NCBI GenBank assembly: GCA_965207985.1
Contig: CBDBND010000034.1
Location: 558,001-622,000 of the forward strand
Length of the DNA: 64,000 nt
Origin: CBDBND01 sp965207985
GTDB lineage: Bacteria; Pseudomonadota; Alphaproteobacteria; Rhodospirillales; Rhodospirillaceae
Direction: 5' to 3'
Shown: piece by piece, positions 8,238-16,114 of the stretch
How the letters are laid out: every line of letters begins with the position of its first letter
How positions within the stretch are numbered: position 1 is the first letter of the stretch
The notes under the pieces: generated by a model
Database searches by the model: none
What the model saw: the letters and a program-made list of their open reading frames with translations, nothing else
Told to the model about the DNA's origin: nothing
Made by a program: the position numbers and the translations under genes

Positions 8238-9380
8238 ATGACAGACCAATCTAACTTTTCACGCCGTTCAGCCTTAACAGCCGCTACCGCCATTGGCACC
8301 GCCGCCGCGGTCGGTTCAACCGCGACACCACGCGACGCGCACGCGCAAGTCGACAACGACATCAGCGTTGCCCCCGACGGCAATTACGAACGGGTGCCAT
8401 TAAGAAAAGACGTCATCAAGGTCATCGCCATTCAGTCTCAGCTTGTCGGTGCCGATCCGGACAATCCCCGACGGCAAATGCGTGCCAACCTGGACAAGAT
8501 GATCGAGCTCATCGACTCCGCCAACGGCTTTATCCCTGGTAGACAAGATCTACTTTGCTTCCACGAACAACCGATCATGGGCTGGCAACCGTGGACCCGG
8601 GAAGAAGCGCTTAAGGTCGCCATTGAAGTCCCGGGGCGTGAAACCGAAGCCCTCGGCGAGAAAGCAAAGGAATACGGCTGCTACATCGCTTTCGGCTCTT
8701 ATGTGCGCGACGAAGAGAACTGGCCCGGGCATCTGCTTCTCAACGGCATCCTCATCGGACCGGACGGAGGGATTGCCGCCAATCATTGGAAGCAGCACAA
8801 CGTGCGCCTCAATCCGGCATGGACCATGTTCACCACCTCGGCTTACGACGTCCTGCCCCGTTACATCGAAATGTACGGCGAAGATGCGGTGCTGCCGGTG
8901 GCGCGCACGGACATCGGCAATCTGTCTCTGTTGATCTCGCCGTATGACCCGGACATTCACCGGGCCATCAGTTTGAAGGGCATGGAAATCGGCATCCGCT
9001 TTTCGTCCGGCGGGTTCAGCCAGGTGGACTCCCAGTCGTCGTCCTTCTTCAACGGCAACTACACCATCACCGTCAACCAATCCATGTCGCCGGATCAGCC
9101 CGGCTTCCCCGATGCCGGCGGCGTCGGCGGCACCAGCATCTACGGCCCACGCGGGGTGGAAGTGGCCAAGGCCAGAACCATCCACGAAGAATTCATCAGC
9201 GCGCGCATTCCCATCGCCGATTTCCGCCGCCGTCACCGTCTGCCCGACGTGCCCAAGGAGCTGGTGATGCCGGTCTATGAGAAGTACGTGCCACCGTTCC
9301 CGTCGGGTCTGAATTTGGATTACATCCCTGACGATCTGGAAGACGCCGCACGGCACATTTACGGCAACCGGACCTGGTAG
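8238..9380 (+). CDS. Tat-exported nitrilase-superfamily protein lacking the catalytic cysteine
   Basis: A 380-residue protein with a twin-arginine signal (FSRRSAL, residues 7-13, then a hydrophobic stretch and AHA cleavage). The body is a carbon-nitrogen hydrolase fold. Glu110 (CFHEQP) and Lys185 (HWKQHN) fit the Glu-Lys-Cys triad, but the cysteine motif, usually IC-x-D, reads LLISPYDPD with Ser234. The downstream HRAISLKGMEI aligns with the family's R-x-L-x-x-x-GAE, so the alignment position is secure. It may be a pseudoenzyme or have changed chemistry. A truncated Tat-signal reductase gene follows 12 bases later. ATG preferred over a TTG 15 bases upstream. Confidence 0.83.
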   Translation: MTDQSNFSRRSALTAATAIGTAAAVGSTATPRDAHAQVDNDISVAPDGNYERVPLRKDVIKVIAIQSQLVGADPDNPRRQMRANLDKMIELIDSANGFIPGRQDLLCFHEQPIMGWQPWTREEALKVAIEVPGRETEALGEKAKEYGCYIAFGSYVRDEENWPGHLLLNGILIGPDGGIAANHWKQHNVRLNPAWTMFTTSAYDVLPRYIEMYGEDAVLPVARTDIGNLSLLISPYDPDIHRAISLKGMEIGIRFSSGGFSQVDSQSSSFFNGNYTITVNQSMSPDQPGFPDAGGVGGTSIYGPRGVEVAKARTIHEEFISARIPIADFRRRHRLPDVPKELVMPVYEKYVPPFPSGLNLDYIPDDLEDAARHIYGNRTW

Positions 9381-9392
9381 GAGCAAAGCGCC

Positions 9393-9617
9393 ATGATCAA
9401 CCGCCGCCGGGTCTTGGGCTCGCTCATTGCTGCCGCTGCCTTGTCGCAGAGCACGTTTCGCTCTCAGGACGTGCGAGCGCAAAGTCCTAGCGGCGTTCTT
9501 GTCATCGGCGCAACGGGGCGCTTCGGCTCCCGTTTCATAGCTCAATTTCCTGACAGCGCCGGGCCGGTTACGGCGTTCGTCCGGCCAACCTCGTGTTACG
9601 GGAGGGATCAGATTTAG
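9393..9617 (+). pseudogene. Truncated Tat-signal NAD(P)-binding (NmrA-like) protein
   Basis: The 74-codon frame starts with a twin-arginine signal (INRRRVLGSL ... ALSQS) and continues into a Rossmann nucleotide-binding start, VLVIGATGRFGSRFIAQF, then PVTAFVRPTS, typical of atypical short-chain dehydrogenases of the NmrA/SDR_a5 kind. Homology-like sequence stops there and the frame ends in an unrelated tail, so some 200 residues are missing. No continuation is visible in the next frames; the 3' part appears deleted rather than frameshifted. It directly follows the nitrilase-like gene and shares its export route. Confidence 0.7.
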
Positions 9618-9671
9618 ACTCGGATGCAGCGGCGATAAGGGCTCATCTCTAACGATTTTCATTCAACAAAA

Positions 9672-9686
9672 GTTCTTGTTTTGTTC
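9672..9686. promoter_or_regulatory. Alphaproteobacterial LexA (SOS) box
   Basis: GTTC at 9672-9675, seven bases, then GTTC at 9683-9686: an exact GTTC-N7-GTTC, the LexA operator consensus of Alphaproteobacteria. It ends 24 bases before the ATG of the radical-SAM SplB-like pseudogene, a position suitable for repression of that promoter. Confidence 0.7.
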
Positions 9687-9710
9687 TCATGCCTGGGCTA
9701 GGGTCTGGGG

Positions 9711-10588
9711 ATGGGACAAGGCATGGAAAATGCGGTCCAAAACCTCAGGGACCACAATAAAGAACAAGCTTTCGTGCACCCCGGCGCGCGCCGGGGCCGG
9801 GGCGCGGTCACCAACAGGGCCGGGCGTTACGAGAAGGACCGCCTCAGCGCCGCCGACGACGGCTGGGACTGCCTGGATCAGGAGCCCGACCCCCTGCGTA
9901 CCCAGGTGCTGCGCGACACCACCCGCAGCATCCTCGCCCGCAACACTTCGCCGGACATTCCCTTCGACCGCTCCATCAACCCCTACCGGGGCTGCGAGCA
10001 TGGCTGCATTTATTGTTTCGCCCGGCCGACCCATGCGTTTCTGGGTCTGTCGGCGGGGCTTGATTTCGAAACCAAGATTTTCGTCAAGCCCGACGCGGCG
10101 GACCTGTTGGAAACGGCGTTGCGCAAACCCAAGTACCGCCCTCGCGTCATCGCCATGGGCACCAACACGGACCCCTATCAGCCGTTGGAGAAGGAACGGA
10201 AGATCACCCGCTCCATCTTGGAAGTGCTGGCCCGGTTCAATCATCCCCTTTGGAAGCGGCCCATGACGCGGGCGCCGAGAAAGGCGGCTACATCGTTCTG
10301 CGTTTACCACTGGAAGTGAAAGACCTGTTCCAGGAATGGCTGACGGAAAGCGCGCCTCACCGGGCCGGGCGGATCATGGGTCTGATCCGTTCCATGAATG
10401 ACGGGCGGGATTACCACCCGGCCTGGGGCAACCGGCAGGTTGGCCGCGGGCCATACGCCGATGCTATGTCCAAGCGGTTTAGCCTGGCGGCAAAGCGCTT
10501 GCGCCTCAACGCCCGCACACACACCCTGACGACGACGAAATTCCGCGTGCCGAGCGACAAGCGCACCGCCCAACTTTCACTATTCTGA
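9711..10588 (+). pseudogene. PA0069-family radical SAM protein, internal deletion and frameshift
   Basis: The first frame (9711-10319) has the N-terminus of the PA0069/Rv2578c family, including the radical-SAM cluster motif C-EHG-C-IY-C and AMGTNTDPYQPLEKE. After ARFNHPL at about 10247 the frame changes. The second frame (from about 10248) resumes with EAAHDAGAEKGGYIVLRLPLE and runs to a normal C-terminus (PYADAMSKRFSLAAKRLRLN, ending at 10588). The family segment between, roughly 85-90 residues (ITKS ... MEPRAATP ... VIPGLND), is absent. A deletion not divisible by three explains both changes. COG1533 includes SplB-like DNA repair enzymes, and a LexA box precedes the gene. Confidence 0.85.
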
Positions 10589-10656
10589 ATCTCTATTTCA
10601 AAGCCACCGCAGCCGCTACACTGGCGTCCTAAAAACGAAAACAGGGAGCCGGTTAA

Positions 10657-11553
10657 ATGAGACTTTTCGGGACGCTCGTTGCACTCGTCTTTGCTGCCGG
10701 TGCAATCACATCAGCCATGGCGCAAGACATCATCTACAAAAAAGGCTACGTGGACGGACCCTTTGGGCAGATCCACTACCACTCGGCTTGGCCCGCCTCC
10801 GGCCAAGGGGACAAAACACCGGTGGTATTCTTCCACCAGAACCCAAAGTCGGCGGAAGAATACCGGCCGCTGGTTGAGCCTGTCGGGCGTAGCCGTCTCG
10901 CCATCGCCTTCGACACGCCGGGCTATGGCGAGTCCGAACGCCCGAACGAACCCCAAGACATGGTTGGCCTTGCCAACGCCATGGCCGACGCCCTGGAAGC
11001 GCTCGGCTACGGTGAAGACGGCAAGGGTAAGGTGGATGTGTTCGGATTCCACACCGGCGTGTTCATCGCTTCGGAACTCGCCCTGCAGCGCCCCGACCTG
11101 GTGCGCCGGGTGGTGATGTCGGGCATTGCCTATCGCCCGCAGGAATACCGCGACGAGCGGCTGGCCAGTCTGCCGGAGGGCAAGCCATTGCTAGAAGACG
11201 GCACCTTCGTGCTGAGCCGCTGGCATATCATCGTCAACAACCGGTCCGAAGGGGTCTCCTTGGAGAGAGCCTCTAAGATCTTCCTTGAAGACATCCACTC
11301 CCTCGATAAGTCCTGGTACGCCTACAAAGCGGTGTGGACCTACGCGCCGGAAGACCGCTTCCCCAAACTCACGCAGCCCGTCCTGGTGTTGCAGCCCCAT
11401 GAGATGCTGACCGCAGAAACGTTGCGGGCACGCGAGGAATTGATGCCCGAGGCTGATCTCATCGAAATACCGGAGATCACCGATGATGTGTTTGACACGG
11501 GCGGGGAAGAGATCGCGGCAGCACTTACAGAGTGGCTGGATACGCCCAAGTGA
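10657..11553 (+). CDS. Secreted alpha/beta hydrolase-fold protein with GFHTG elbow
   Basis: A 298-residue protein with a signal peptide (cleavage after AMA, residue 22). The alpha/beta hydrolase fold is seen in TPVVFFHQNPKSAEEY (oxyanion loop, HQNP rather than HG), AIAFDTPGYGESERP and the nucleophile elbow VDVFGFHTGVFIASELAL. The usual G-x-S-x-G is G-F-H-T-G with His132, so the normal serine nucleophile is absent. The C-terminal part has VLVLQPHEMLT where the acid would lie. GGGAG precedes the ATG. Its last codon overlaps the GTG start of the TRAP binding protein (GTGA), so the two are probably co-expressed and may handle the same compound. Confidence 0.8.
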   Translation: MRLFGTLVALVFAAGAITSAMAQDIIYKKGYVDGPFGQIHYHSAWPASGQGDKTPVVFFHQNPKSAEEYRPLVEPVGRSRLAIAFDTPGYGESERPNEPQDMVGLANAMADALEALGYGEDGKGKVDVFGFHTGVFIASELALQRPDLVRRVVMSGIAYRPQEYRDERLASLPEGKPLLEDGTFVLSRWHIIVNNRSEGVSLERASKIFLEDIHSLDKSWYAYKAVWTYAPEDRFPKLTQPVLVLQPHEMLTAETLRAREELMPEADLIEIPEITDDVFDTGGEEIAAALTEWLDTPK

Positions 11554-12542
11554 AACACATCCTCACGGTGCTGGCCTTATTGCTGGCGCCGTTTGCCGCA
11601 GAGGCCGAAGACGTCAACGTCGGCGGGTTCATCATCCCCGGCTCTATCGCCGCCGGTCTGTTTTACGACTACGAAAAACGTCTGGTCGAAGAGTCGGGCG
11701 GCGTGCTGGAGCCAAACCTACTCATCCACGGCGAAGGCGGGCCGGAAGAACAGATTCTCACCGGTATCCGGCGCGGCCGTATTCATGTGGCGTCGCTGTC
11801 CACCCTGGTGCTGTCCAACATCGTGCCCGAATTGGCCTATCTCGGCGCACCGTTTCAATTCGACAGCAAGGAACAGTTCGACCATGTGGTCGACACCAAG
11901 TTTGTCGAGGTTTTTGCGCCGCTGCTGGCGGAACGGGACCTCACCATCCTGCGTTGGCTCGACCTCGGCGGACAGAACATCTACGCCAACAAACCGATCC
12001 TTTGGCCCCGCGATGCCGTCGGCGTGCGCTTGCGGTCCACGCAGGACATTGCCTCGCGCATGTTCCTGGAGTCCGTCGGCGCCGACGTGATTTATATCAC
12101 CAGCCCGGAAACCATTCCCGGCTTGCAGACCGGACTGATCGAAGGGGGGCTGACGCCGACCGTGGCCTACGTCGGCACCGGTCTCGTGCCCGACGCGCCC
12201 CACTACATGCTCACCCAGCATTTTTACCTAGGCGGCTTTTTCGTCGCCAACACACGCTGGCTCAAAGGACTGCCGGACAATTTGCGCCGCATTGTCACGG
12301 ACACGTTCGCCTCCAACGCGGAAATCCGCGCGGCCATGGCGCAGATGATTACCACCGCGCTCGGCATGGCGGACGAACAGAACTTCACCGTTCATGAATT
12401 GACACCGGAGCAGCGGGCGGCCTGGCGTGAGGCGTCGGCCGGTACCAACAGCCGGATCATCGCCGAAATCGGCGGGCGTACCCAGGACATCGCCGACGCC
12501 CTAGGGCGTGCTAGGGAGGCTTACTTGGCCTCCCGTCCATGA
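11550..12542 (+). CDS. TRAP transporter substrate-binding protein (DctP-like)
   Basis: A 330-residue periplasmic binding protein. The GTG at 11550, overlapping the previous stop, gives a clean signal peptide (KHILTVLALLLAPFAAEA); a GTG 18 bases earlier is possible. DctP-family landmarks include HGEGGPEEQILTGIRRGRIHVASLS, VGVRLRSTQDIASRMFLESVGAD and the second-lobe QTGLIEGGLTPTVAYVGTG. TRAP systems need two membrane subunits (DctQ/DctM) and none is present; the next sequence is a pile of broken insertion sequences, so they may have been lost. The ligand is probably an organic acid, but no specific residue pattern allows a choice. Confidence 0.83.
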   Translation: MKHILTVLALLLAPFAAEAEDVNVGGFIIPGSIAAGLFYDYEKRLVEESGGVLEPNLLIHGEGGPEEQILTGIRRGRIHVASLSTLVLSNIVPELAYLGAPFQFDSKEQFDHVVDTKFVEVFAPLLAERDLTILRWLDLGGQNIYANKPILWPRDAVGVRLRSTQDIASRMFLESVGADVIYITSPETIPGLQTGLIEGGLTPTVAYVGTGLVPDAPHYMLTQHFYLGGFFVANTRWLKGLPDNLRRIVTDTFASNAEIRAAMAQMITTALGMADEQNFTVHELTPEQRAAWREASAGTNSRIIAEIGGRTQDIADALGRAREAYLASRP

Positions 12543-12733
12543 CAAGAAGGCTTTTCATGCCTGCGATGTTCCTCATCTAAATTATTGATGTCACACAGAA
12601 TTTTATGACCCAAAGTTGATTTACAAAGATTTTTCTATTATTGGTTTTCTTCGCTACTTAATAATCGCGATATTATACTTTACAAACCAAGCCCTGTGTG
12701 ATAGGATTCTAGCATCAAATACAGGAGCCGGTT

Positions 12734-12833
12734 ATGTCCGTACTTTCAGCCCGCCATATGCACGATGAAGCCGCTGCATTTGCTCACGTAGAAGCTGCTC
12801 TATGGCCGCATGGGCCTGTCTGCCCCTGCTGCG
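12734..12833 (+). pseudogene. IS1595-family transposase, 5' fragment
   Basis: From the ATG at 12734 the plus strand encodes MSVLSARHMHDEAAAFAHVE followed by AALWPHGPVCPCCG, the typical N-terminus and zinc-ribbon start of a class of IS1595 transposases. After about 33 codons the homology ends abruptly at a 54-bp piece of an IS256 gene. AGGAG precedes the ATG. The fragment is a different subgroup from the complete IS1595-family element near 44-46 kb. Confidence 0.65.
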
Positions 12834-12887
12834 GTACCCCACAAGGCTTCGGTGATGTCCTCCACCCGCCGGACAGACACACCGGCA
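12834..12887 (-). repeat. 54-bp fragment of IS256-family transposase gene, exact inverted copy of 19270-19323
   Basis: The reverse complement of this stretch is identical over 54 bases to 19270-19323 inside the truncated IS256-family gene, where it encodes AGVSVRRVEDITEALWGT. Here it is read in another frame between an IS1595 fragment and an IS21 istA fragment. Both neighbours are cut precisely at its edges, so it marks a recombination junction. Confidence 0.85.
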
Positions 12888-13640
12888 GGGGACAGGCACC
12901 ATGTGGTTGCGGCGCGCGTAGCCAACCATCCCCTCGACATTGCCCTTGTCGTTGCCTTTGCCCGGGCGCCCGTAGCGATCCCGCAATAGGTAATGCGACA
13001 GTAACCCGCTGAACAGCGTGGCGCGCACCCGCGTACCATCCGGCTGGATCTTCGAGACCAGGCAGCGGTCGTTGTCATACAGGATCGACTGGGGCACCCC
13101 GCCAAAGAAGGTAAAGGCATGAACATGCCCGTCCATCCAGGCCTCCGCCGCCGCCGCCGGATAGGCCCGCACGAAGTAGGCATCGCTGTGCGGCAGGTCC
13201 ATGACGAAGAAATGCGCTTTCTGTTCGACGCCCCCGATGACGACAACGGCCTCGCCAAAGTCCGCCTGCGCGTGCCCCGGCGGATGGTCCAGCGGCACGA
13301 ACATCTCCTGGCGGCGTCGCCTGTGCTCGCGCACGTAATCCTTGATGATCGTATAGCCGCCGGTGAACCCATGCTCGTCCCGAAGCCGCTCGAAGACCCG
13401 CTTGGCCGTGTGACGCTGTTTGCGATGAACCGCCTTATCCGCTTCCAGCCACGCGTCGATAATCTCGGTGAGCCCATCCAGCTTGGGTCGCTTGATCGCC
13501 TTCTCGCGTCGGTACCCCGGCGGCGACGAAAACGACAGCATCTTGCGAACACTGTCACGCGATATGTCAAAATGACGCGCTGCCTCCCGCTGGCTCATGC
13601 CCTCACTACAGGCCAGACGGACCTTCCGGTAAAGTTCCAC
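12888..13640 (-). pseudogene. istA: IS21 transposase IstA, truncated
   Basis: About 250 residues of an IstA (normally near 500). The N-terminal helix-turn-helix reads MSQREAARHFDISRDSVRKM; the integrase core shows the DDE residues in AQADFGEA, LYDNDR and NDKGNVEGMVGYARR. Homology ends at HMVPVP; beyond that the frame runs through IS256 and IS1595 debris to 12732. The catalytic set is present, but the C-terminus and the partner ATPase IstB are gone, so transposition is not expected. Confidence 0.8.
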
Positions 13641-13765
13641 GGTGTAAATCTCCCAACCCTCCCTGCCAAAACAAGAAGGGCAAAAGTGGACGACTTTTAC
13701 GCCGCCCGCACCGCCATTACGGCGGCGCTACCGTGGTCTAATTTTGCACCGCCGTTCTCACTCGT
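12888..13765 (-). mobile_element. IS21-family remnant: istA 5' part and left end
   Basis: This segment holds the outer end and the first half of an IS21-type element. The istA start is at 13640. Upstream (13680-13765) are the repeated motifs found at IS21 ends: GTGGACGACTTTTACGCCGC and, further out, TTTTGCACCGCCGTTCTCAC. Related motifs occur at 19633-19684. The 3' half of istA and all of istB are missing; the break is the 54-bp IS256 fragment. The outer end abuts the tail of a HAD phosphatase gene. Confidence 0.65.
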
Positions 13766-13932
13766 TCGCGTTTGGGGATGACGTTCCTGACATTGAATTA
13801 CTCTCGATGGTTGGGACCAGCGTCGCCATGGCGAATGCAAAACCAGAAGTCAAGCAAGTGGCATCTCATACGATAGGAGATTGTGACTCAGATGCAGTCG
13901 CCTCGTTTGTACGAAATCACATCTTGGCGTGA
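13750..13932 (+). pseudogene. HAD-family (Cof-type) phosphatase, C-terminal fragment
   Basis: The plus-strand frame reads FAFGDDVPDIELLSMVG then TSVAMANAKPEVKQVASHTIG and ends AVASFVRNHILA. This is the C-terminal motif IV region of Cof-type HAD hydrolases, with the magnesium-binding GDD-x-x-D and the VAM-x-NA signature. The roughly 200 residues that should precede it are absent; the IS21 end lies immediately upstream, so insertion and deletion removed the 5' part. No start signal for the fragment is seen. Confidence 0.75.
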
Positions 13933-13977
13933 GGCTCCCTTGTGCGTCAGTCGCTCGTTAAGTTTCTGAATTCACCA

Positions 13978-14736
13978 TTAAGACGCGATAGGCTCACGCA
14001 GATAGTGATATTGGTAGAGCTCTGTGTCTAAACCCAGTTTCCTGTAGAGGGTAATGGCAGGGGAATTGTCAGCTTCCACTTGAAGGCAAACTCCCGTGGC
14101 CCCCTTTTTTAAACCCCACAAGAACAAAGAGGAAAGGACCTTCTTGGCAAAGCCGCGTTGACGATAACCGGAATCAGTTATAACCGACTCAATGCATAAC
14201 AGATCATCTTGCAAGGTACCGTAAGCCTGTGAAACGACACGCTCACCTTCATTCAGGGAAGCAAAAGCTGTTGGGAATTCGATAGAGGCTACGATTTGAC
14301 GATAAATTGCAGCCGTCTCCTTTGAATGACTCTGCAATGCAGCCATTGAACCACACCAGTTATCTGTCGGGGTCTCTACAATTTCTACTTCTTGATCATC
14401 GTCAACCGCGGCTCCGTTTAGATGTTCATGCAAAACAATACTTTCTCCCTCTATTCCATAACCGCGTTTCAAGAGACTCTTTTCAATACTTGGGTGAATT
14501 AGAGTTGGAATACGAAAAATTGTTGGATGTCCTCGCAAACGATACCGCTGTTTGCACTCTCGAACGGTGGCCTCAATATCCTTTGTATGCTCTTGAAGCG
14601 GATTAGCTGAATTGGCCCGGCGTGTTAAACCGTCGGCGTATCTCAAGCACCAGTCGCCTACGACTTCACTTTGCAATGACGGCCACGCATCAAGACAAAC
14701 TTTTTCAACCTGCCATGCCAGCGTATTTGTACTCAT
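13978..14736 (-). CDS. GNAT-family N-acetyltransferase
   Basis: A 252-residue protein. The C-terminal half is a GNAT domain: SVITDSGYRQRGFAKKVLSS gives the acetyl-CoA pyrophosphate loop (R/Q-x-x-G-x-A), and LQVEADNSPAITLYRKLGL is the typical motif B. The N-terminal half is a divergent first domain (WQVEKVCLDAWPSLQSE, DWCLRYADGLTRRANS) found in two-domain GNATs. Substrate not predictable. Lower GC than most neighbours and flanked by transposon debris, consistent with a horizontally acquired gene. Its upstream region (14737-14790) contains two GTATAC palindromes about 28 bases apart that could be operator half-sites (speculative). Confidence 0.8.
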   Translation of the reverse strand: MSTNTLAWQVEKVCLDAWPSLQSEVVGDWCLRYADGLTRRANSANPLQEHTKDIEATVRECKQRYRLRGHPTIFRIPTLIHPSIEKSLLKRGYGIEGESIVLHEHLNGAAVDDDQEVEIVETPTDNWCGSMAALQSHSKETAAIYRQIVASIEFPTAFASLNEGERVVSQAYGTLQDDLLCIESVITDSGYRQRGFAKKVLSSLFLWGLKKGATGVCLQVEADNSPAITLYRKLGLDTELYQYHYLREPIAS

Positions 14737-14860
14737 ATCGTATACAGTATATTGAATCTAAGTTTCGCAAGCGTATACATGACACATTGACTCTAAACTG
14801 AGAAAAAATGGTTGCATGCAACCTTAATAACGAAGCTGTCTCCGGGAACAGGTGGCGAGC

Positions 14861-15430
14861 CTAGCTCATCCGTTGCTTCCACACCCTGTAAACTTCCAGC
14901 GCTGCCAACACGCCCGCGTTGATCGCGCCGACCAGGGGATCGAAGGCGGTGATGATCCAGTGTGCGAAGGTCAACACTGCGGCGATATAGACAAGGCGGT
15001 GGAGTGATTTCCAGCGCCGGCCCAAGGCGCGCACGGCGGCATTGTTGCTGGTGACCGCCAACGGCAGGAAGATCGCCAAAGCGAGCCAGCCGGTCATAAT
15101 ACCCGGCTCGACCATCTCAGACAGGACGCGATCCGTTGGCAGCCGGATAAGATAGGCGCCCACATGCGGTGCCGCGTACATGAAACTGGCGACGCCGAAA
15201 TAGCGGCGCCTTTGCAACAGCCAGAGCGACCAGCGGCTGTTGGGGAACATGAGTTTGATGGGGGTAATGGCAAGGGTCGCCATCAGCAGCCAGGCAGACC
15301 AGTCTCCGGACGCGAGAATGAACTGCCCATACGTAAACGCGCCCGTCACATACAATATGATGAAGTAGCACCATGGAATCGCCAGAACGATCCACAATGA
15401 GAGAGGGGCATTTATGAGGCAGTTCGGCAT
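14861..15430 (-). CDS. Ferric-reductase-like (MsrQ/YedZ-type) membrane protein
   Basis: A 189-residue membrane protein with about five transmembrane segments. The arrangement RRRYFGVASFMYAAPHVGAY and WKSLHRLVYIAAVLTFAHW, with histidines on neighbouring helices, matches the haem-binding core of the ferric reductase-like transmembrane domain (PF01794), as in MsrQ/YedZ. No MsrP partner is adjacent, so the electron acceptor is unknown. The ATG at 15430 is chosen because more upstream starts would run into the divergent HhH-protein gene. Confidence 0.75.
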   Translation of the reverse strand: MPNCLINAPLSLWIVLAIPWCYFIILYVTGAFTYGQFILASGDWSAWLLMATLAITPIKLMFPNSRWSLWLLQRRRYFGVASFMYAAPHVGAYLIRLPTDRVLSEMVEPGIMTGWLALAIFLPLAVTSNNAAVRALGRRWKSLHRLVYIAAVLTFAHWIITAFDPLVGAINAGVLAALEVYRVWKQRMS

Positions 15431-15487
15431 GATATTCTGCAAACTCGTAACATGAAGATGAGGATTAAAAGGGAGGCAACGAAGAAT

Positions 15488-16114
15488 ATGAAGCACGTAA
15501 TTTTATCTGGCTTTGCGGCTGGTCTTCTGTTGGTTGATGTGGCCCTTGCCCAGGTCGGCCAGAACAACGCACTCCTGTACGCGGATACGGCGACCCAGGA
15601 CGAACTGACCGCTCTCCCCCATATGACTGAAGCTCTCGCTGAGGCCGTCGTTTCTGAGCGTCCCTTTGCCAGCGCGGTCGCTTTCGATGAAACGATTGCG
15701 GACTTAAGCGCCGACCAGCGCAAAGATCTCTATGGCCGCGTTTTTCTCCCCATCAATCTCAACACCGCAAGCGACGCGGAAATCATGCTCATTCCCGGCA
15801 TGACCAGACGCATGGCCCATGAATTTGAGGAATACCGCCCGTACACCTCGCTCGAGCAGTTCCGTAGAGAGATCAGCAAATATGTCGACGACGATGAGGT
15901 TGAACGGCTCGAGCAATATGTTTTCATCCCGCTGGATCTCAACAGTGCGAGTTCTGAAGCGTTGGCGACCATCCCGGGCATGAGCCGGCGCATGGTGCAT
16001 GAGTTTGAGGAATACCGCCCCTATACCACGCTGGATCAGTTCCGCAGAGAGATCGGCAAATATGTCGACGACAATGAGGTCGCCCGTTTCGAACGCTACG
16101 TCACGCTGAAGTAG
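15488..16114 (+). CDS. Secreted helix-hairpin-helix repeat protein (ComEA-like domains)
   Basis: A 208-residue protein with a signal peptide (cleavage after ALA, about residue 22) and three helix-hairpin-helix units. The last two are 60-residue tandem copies: INLNTASDAEIMLIPGM...EEYRPYTSLEQFRREI and LDLNSASSEALATIPGM...EEYRPYTTLDQFRREI. The copies are also alike at DNA level (15821 and 16001 onward, 180 bases apart). Such HhH domains bind DNA in ComEA, but exported single-gene versions have uncertain roles. GGGAGG lies upstream of the ATG. No other competence gene is in the window. Confidence 0.75.
   Translation: MKHVILSGFAAGLLLVDVALAQVGQNNALLYADTATQDELTALPHMTEALAEAVVSERPFASAVAFDETIADLSADQRKDLYGRVFLPINLNTASDAEIMLIPGMTRRMAHEFEEYRPYTSLEQFRREISKYVDDDEVERLEQYVFIPLDLNSASSEALATIPGMSRRMVHEFEEYRPYTTLDQFRREIGKYVDDNEVARFERYVTLK

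Noticed and set aside
8550..9662. 370-aa minus-strand open frame
   Set aside because: Antisense to the nitrilase-like gene and to the reductase pseudogene; no recognisable protein motif.
12732..13640. A single 302-aa IstA-like protein
   Set aside because: The last 50 or so residues are out-of-frame IS256 and IS1595 sequence; it is a chimeric frame, so it is reported as a truncated istA plus separate fragments.
14737..14790. Operator for the GNAT gene from two GTATAC palindromes
   Set aside because: Two 6-bp palindromes in AT-rich sequence are not enough evidence for a specific regulator.
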